The notes beneath the pieces were generated by a model, which worked only from the letters and a program-made list of their open reading frames with translations, did no database searches and was not told the DNA's origin. Below are positions 60,156-64,000 of a stretch of 64,000 nt of DNA, piece by piece (within the stretch, counting starts at the first letter, position 1; each line of letters opens with the position of its first letter). The DNA is taken from positions 95,735 to 159,734 of the forward strand of contig PCDI01000007.1 in the NCBI GenBank assembly GCA_002778195.1, written 5' to 3'. A program made the translations under genes and the position numbers. This stretch comes from Raffaelea ambrosiae. Taxonomy: Eukaryota; Ascomycota; Sordariomycetes; Ophiostomatales; Ophiostomataceae.

Positions 60156-62969
60156 TTACTCCTTTTGCGTCTCCCAAATCAGCACAATCACCGAATCCTC
60201 TTCGCCCCCGTCTGCGGCTGCGGCTGCAACGCTGGCTTCGTCCGCCTCGCCATAGGCGCCACGCGCTCGCCGCTTCACGTACGCCTGCCACACCGATCCG
60301 TCGGCAGCCGTGCGTGCATCCAGCAGCCGCCACGTCCTGGTTGCCGACACGTCTCCGCCGTCGCCGCCGACAAGAATACTCACGTCCTCCACCCGTCCCA
60401 GCCCGCCCGCACCCGCCCCGGCACCCCCCACGCCTACACCTACACCTACACCCACACCCACACCCGCGCCACCCCCTTCCTGCTCTCCGATCCGCTCCTC
60501 CACCACCAGCTTCTGGCCCGCCCAGAAGGCCTGCTGCCGCTGCCGCTGCCGCTGCCGCTCCTGCCGGTCCGCCTCGGGGGCGACCGCCACAGACGAAGAC
60601 GACCCCGTGAAGCCCAGGAAGCGGTCCTTGCAGGACGCCACGAACCCGAGCACGCCGCGGGCCGCAGGCGCCTGGTTGCTGGTCTTGTCTGCGCTGCCCT
60701 GCTCACCACCACCACCACCACCCACGGCCGGCCCGCTCCCGACCAGCGGGTCCACCACCTTTTTCAGAGGCACCACCCGGACGCCGCCGCGCCCCCTTCC
60801 GTCTGGGCTTGGTGGCGTCGTCGTCGTCGTCGTCGTCGTCGGATAATGCGTCAGGCTGTGCCCGTTGACGAGCACCCACCCGTCGGCGAACCCGAACCGC
60901 TGCAGGAAACAGTCCTCGCCGCAGATCGACGTGACCCGGTGGCCCGCGCCGGCCGGGAAGGGGGGGTGGGTCTGGCTGTGGAATGGGGCTGGGGCGGAAC
61001 GGGTCGTGTCCTTGGGGTCCCAGTGGGGGTCCAAGGTCGCGGCGAACCCCCGCCACCGGTAGCGGTGCAGCGTCAGCGGCTGCCGGCCGCCGGCGTAGGT
61101 CTGTACGCGGGCGACCGCGCTGGGACGATCGTCATCGTTGTCGCCGTCGTCCTCCGCCCCCTCCTCCCCGTACAGAACCCCGTCGGTCGGCGAGTAGAAG
61201 CTGGGGACGACCCGCAGCCGGGCCGGCGTGTGGGCCGCGGCGCAGCGGTACAGGTGCTCGTCCCACCGGGGCGGTGTGCCGCCGGCCACGACGACGGCCG
61301 TGTGGATGGCGGCCAGTCGGCTGGCGTCGCTGGCGTCGCTGAGACGGCGGGCCATGGACGGCCGCCCGTCCGGGCGCAGACACGGCAGCTCGGCAAGGCG
61401 GCCGGCCAGGTGCGGCGCCAAAAAGACGGCGCCGCCGCCAAATGTCATTTCCATCGTGCTGTCGTTTCTGTCGTTTCTGTTGTTTGGGTCGTGTCCGTCG
61501 CCGTCGACGACGCTCGCCTCCACCCAGTCGTGGGCGTCGCTGGGAAAGCCGATCCACAGGTCGTCGGCGCGGCTCATATGCGGGTGGTGGGCGCCCTCGT
61601 AGCGGGCGAGCCGGCTGAGGAGGCGGTCCATGCTGGGGAAGAAGACGTCGTCGTCGACGAGGGCATAGAAGGCGCGCCGGCGACGCGGGCGGCCCCAGTG
61701 GCTGTTGTAGCGAGCCGGGACACGACGATCCAAACGACGGCCGGCAACAGCCGCAGCAGCAGCGGCCGGCTTCGTGCCCTTGGCTGGGGCGACTTGGACG
61801 TCCTCGGGAGCGGCCTCCCTGCTGTTCGCGGCCGGGGGGTTGGTCTGGGCTTGGTTTCTGCTCTCTGTCGCCGCAGCGGCCTTGGCCGGTGTCTTGGCCT
61901 TGCCGTTACTGCTGCCGCCTCCGGTGGTCGTCTCGCGGTCAAAGGCTTGCAGCAGCGGAATCAGGTCCGCATACCGAACGGTCTCTGGCTCGAGGACGCT
62001 TGCCTCGTTCTCCTCTTTCTTTTGGTTGTCGGCCTCCTTTTGCCCCATGCGTAGTTTGTTGATTTTGCCTTGGATTTTGGCCTTTCTGCTGCTGCTGCTG
62101 CTTCTGGTGCTGGTCTGCGCACCACCCGTGTCGGCATGGTGGATCTTGTAGTCGATACCGTGGGCCGCGAGCACCTGCGCGACCTGGTCGGCCTCCTCGG
62201 GCTGTGCCTGGTGCAGGCTCAGCAGCAGCGCCGCCCCGTTGGACCGGCCCTGGCCGTCGGTCAGCCAGCGCGCCCAGTCGGCCACGAGGGTGAAGTTGGC
62301 AAACGACACGCGGGCGAACGTGGTGCTGATGCCAACGAGCAGGCTCGACGCATCAATCTCGTCGGGCCGGGCGCTGCGGCCCATGGGCAGCCGGAGGGCC
62401 GACTCGATGGGGAGGTGCGTGCTCTCCACGTTGTCCGATTTGTTGCCGCTGTCAGCTTCGTCTTTGGCTGCGCCGTAAGTTTCGTCAAACGCGCCGAGAG
62501 CGTCGGTTGCGTCCGCTTTGCTGCTTTTGTCCTCCGTGTCACCCCTCCCGGGGGGCGAGGGGTGTACTCTGACAAAGCCGTGCGGCAGGAACGGTTCCGA
62601 CACCTGGGTCAGAGACGGCCGGCCGTGGCCGGCGGCGTCATAGTCGGCGCGGATGCGGCGGGCAAACCAGGGGATGTCGACCGTCAGGCCGTAGCGGTCG
62701 ACGAGGTAGTTGAGGTAGGCAGCTTCCTCGGACACCGGTGTCGAGCTGGCGGCCAGCTCGGCAGCCCGCGTCTCGTTCCACTCCTGCCATGGCGCGCGGA
62801 GATGGGTGATGGTTGTGCGGTAGCTCTGATAGATGTTGACATTGGTCACGGAGGAGATCCATCCGCTGCAGAGAATGGCCGAGATGGACAGCATGCTGAG
62901 GACGCCGAGGATGAAGATTTTCGTGACTTGGCTGTACGAGAGGGTGGGCCTGGCAAAAGAGGCCATCAT
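60156..62969 (-). CDS. Putative GT31/DUF604-like type II membrane glycosyltransferase
   Basis: Predicted Golgi or secretory-pathway enzyme with a short cytosolic N-terminus, one membrane anchor (KIFILGVLSMLSISAILCSG, about residues 17-36) and a lumenal domain; 937 residues, single exon. An Asp triad at residues 439-441 (ALVDDDVFFPS) fits the metal-binding DXD motif of fringe-like transferases. Supporting features are LWIGFPSDAHDWVE, FGGGAVFLAPHL and the C-terminal CGEDCFLQRFGFADGWVL followed by NGHSLTHYP. Two adjacent ATGs (62969, 62966) are equally good starts. Low-complexity inserts (Gln/Lys/Ala-rich before the DDD motif; a Gly-Val-Gly repeat near 800) enlarge it. Donor sugar and acceptor cannot be told from sequence. 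It converges with the OPT gene. Confidence 0.7.
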   Translation of the reverse strand: MMASFARPTLSYSQVTKIFILGVLSMLSISAILCSGWISSVTNVNIYQSYRTTITHLRAPWQEWNETRAAELAASSTPVSEEAAYLNYLVDRYGLTVDIPWFARRIRADYDAAGHGRPSLTQVSEPFLPHGFVRVHPSPPGRGDTEDKSSKADATDALGAFDETYGAAKDEADSGNKSDNVESTHLPIESALRLPMGRSARPDEIDASSLLVGISTTFARVSFANFTLVADWARWLTDGQGRSNGAALLLSLHQAQPEEADQVAQVLAAHGIDYKIHHADTGGAQTSTRSSSSSRKAKIQGKINKLRMGQKEADNQKKEENEASVLEPETVRYADLIPLLQAFDRETTTGGGSSNGKAKTPAKAAAATESRNQAQTNPPAANSREAAPEDVQVAPAKGTKPAAAAAAVAGRRLDRRVPARYNSHWGRPRRRRAFYALVDDDVFFPSMDRLLSRLARYEGAHHPHMSRADDLWIGFPSDAHDWVEASVVDGDGHDPNNRNDRNDSTMEMTFGGGAVFLAPHLAGRLAELPCLRPDGRPSMARRLSDASDASRLAAIHTAVVVAGGTPPRWDEHLYRCAAAHTPARLRVVPSFYSPTDGVLYGEEGAEDDGDNDDDRPSAVARVQTYAGGRQPLTLHRYRWRGFAATLDPHWDPKDTTRSAPAPFHSQTHPPFPAGAGHRVTSICGEDCFLQRFGFADGWVLVNGHSLTHYPTTTTTTTTPPSPDGRGRGGVRVVPLKKVVDPLVGSGPAVGGGGGGEQGSADKTSNQAPAARGVLGFVASCKDRFLGFTGSSSSVAVAPEADRQERQRQRQRQQAFWAGQKLVVEERIGEQEGGGAGVGVGVGVGVGVGGAGAGAGGLGRVEDVSILVGGDGGDVSATRTWRLLDARTAADGSVWQAYVKRRARGAYGEADEASVAAAAADGGEEDSVIVLIWETQKE

Positions 62970-63802
62970 GGAGCAAAAAGAGCCGCTCGACTGAGCAGGC
63001 CCGAGATGAAAAAGGAGATTTATCGATGCGCGAGGAAGATGAAGAAGCAGAAAATAGAAACGATTTGTGAAAAGCAAAGCAGAGAACTCAGAAAGGGAAA
63101 AAGAAAGAAAATCCAGTTCCTGCGAGTCGAGCACGCGCAATGGAGACCCCCTTTAATGCTGGCAATACCGGCCCGTCCAAAGAGCCACGCCAATGGCAAG
63201 GTTCGACGTCACCATCTCGAAATAGTGCCCCCAAGACCCTGAATGGTGATGGACGATGCGGCCAGAGGCGCTTGTTGGACGATGCCGCCAACACCCACTA
63301 GGGCAGGGGATGCACCCTTCGACCGAGATAGCCGCAACATGCCATAGCTCGCAGGGGAGCCTCAAGCAAGACAGTTTGGAATCCAAGACCAAACTGGGAT
63401 GACTCTGTCGATTTAGGGGAAGAATGTGTTTCTTCCGGTGAGAAGTCAAGCAAAATTGATGCTGGAGATACGAACTACTGATGATGGAGGACGAATGGGG
63501 AACCCGAAATAATACAGTTGGAGACTAGCCAATAAACGCACTGTTTGGCAAGGCTGCAAGTCAGGTGGAGCTTGAAAAGCTTTGACGGCTGCTATTTTCC
63601 AAATTAAATTTGCTTTTTTTTTATTGGTTTTTTTTTTTTTTCGCCCTGTCTCCAACCCCAAACCTGAATGGGACGGCTCGACGTCTTCACGAATGTTGCG
63701 ACAGTGCATCCTCTCCTATGCGACACCAATCCTGAGGCACGTCAGTGTCCCGACAACCATACTCGTCGCTCCTCCACTGTGTCGCCGGCATCAGCGCACG
63801 AT
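62970..63802. promoter_or_regulatory. Divergent promoter region between the glycosyltransferase and the edge gene
   Basis: 833 bp between two divergent start codons. It contains poly-T runs at 63615-63642. No gene or clear regulatory site is recognised. Confidence 0.55.
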
Positions 63803-64000
63803 GGCGTCCAAGGCGACCAACGGTGAAGCGCGCGTCCCGCCCGCGGACAGCCAGCACGAGGACGACGACAACAGCGAAGTGATCGTGGGGCCCGATGGAC
63901 AGAAATACAGGACCGCCAAAGAGGGCCTCGCCCGGATCTACGTGCCCATGAGCAATGCCGAGAAGGAGAGGCGGAACGGCGGCGGCGGCCCAGCCGTGGA
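63803..64000 (+). CDS. N-terminal part of an unidentified gene, cut by the window edge
   Basis: ATG at 63803 (context GCACGATGG) opens a frame with no stop through the right edge, giving 66 residues and a partial codon. It starts MASKATNGEARVPPADSQ, then an acidic stretch (HEDDDNSEVIVGPDGQKY) and RTAKEGLARIYVPMSNAEK before a Gly-rich run. The codons are GC-rich like those of the confirmed genes, which supports real coding. I do not recognise the family from this fragment. An ATG at 63693 is in another frame and closes early. Confidence 0.6.

Noticed and set aside
1..64000. tRNA, 5S rRNA or CRISPR array
   Set aside because: I scanned GTTCGA/TCGAAC sites and found none with a full B-box plus A-box; no 5S-like block; the tandem repeats have no unique spacers. 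A covariance-model search would be decisive.
1..64000. Intact transposable element or viral insertion
   Set aside because: No reverse transcriptase, integrase or transposase catalytic motif was seen on either strand, and no long terminal or inverted repeats were noticed by eye. The FAR1-type domain occurs alone.

Overview
The window is eukaryotic nuclear DNA from a filamentous ascomycete (Pezizomycotina, most likely Sordariomycetes). The evidence is short spliceosomal introns (64 to 317 nt) with GTRNGT-type donors and CTAAC/CTGAC branch sites, monocistronic genes, a Zn2Cys6 regulator with a fungal transcription-factor domain, an S28 protease, an OPT transporter, and GC-rich codons set in less GC-rich, microsatellite-laden intergenic DNA. 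An ophiostomatalean-type genome would fit the repeat and poly-Q richness, but I cannot establish the order or species.

Layout: 1-162 is a 45-bp minisatellite cut by the window edge, followed by gene-free DNA to 4.2 kb. Then come the cytoplasmic dynein heavy chain (4200-17713, minus, 3 exons, with the only assembly gap inside intron 1), a FAR1/MULE-type DNA-binding protein with very long Q and QA tracts (20280-22862, minus, with a hidden in-frame intron), gamma-tubulin complex component GCP4 (27444-30017, minus) and a spartin/senescence-domain protein (30870-32892, minus). A gene desert of almost 8 kb follows (32.9-40.8 kb). After it lie a Zn2Cys6 regulator (40768-43854, plus), a secreted S28 serine peptidase (45947-47830, plus), the Mtr10/transportin-3 importin (49125-52537, minus, 6 exons), 5-formyltetrahydrofolate cyclo-ligase (53512-54466, minus), an OPT oligopeptide transporter (55768-59699, plus), a GT31/DUF604-like type II membrane glycosyltransferase (60156-62969, minus) and the start of an unidentified gene (63803 to the right edge, plus).

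This is mostly housekeeping chromosome: microtubule motor and nucleation (dynein, GCP4), nuclear import (Mtr10), one-carbon metabolism (cyclo-ligase), and peptide use (the secreted S28 protease and the OPT transporter could act in sequence, but they are 8 kb apart and nothing shows co-regulation). I see no biosynthetic gene cluster, intact transposon, rRNA, tRNA or CRISPR array.

The most unusual observations are at the DNA and RNA level. The same short motif (GAGCGAAGCGAGGAAAG and variants) is multiplied inside the last introns of two unrelated genes 54 kb apart. Two introns have lengths divisible by three and no stop codons, so simple ORF calling translates through them. Almost every gene-free gap carries an 8-10 bp period tandem repeat.
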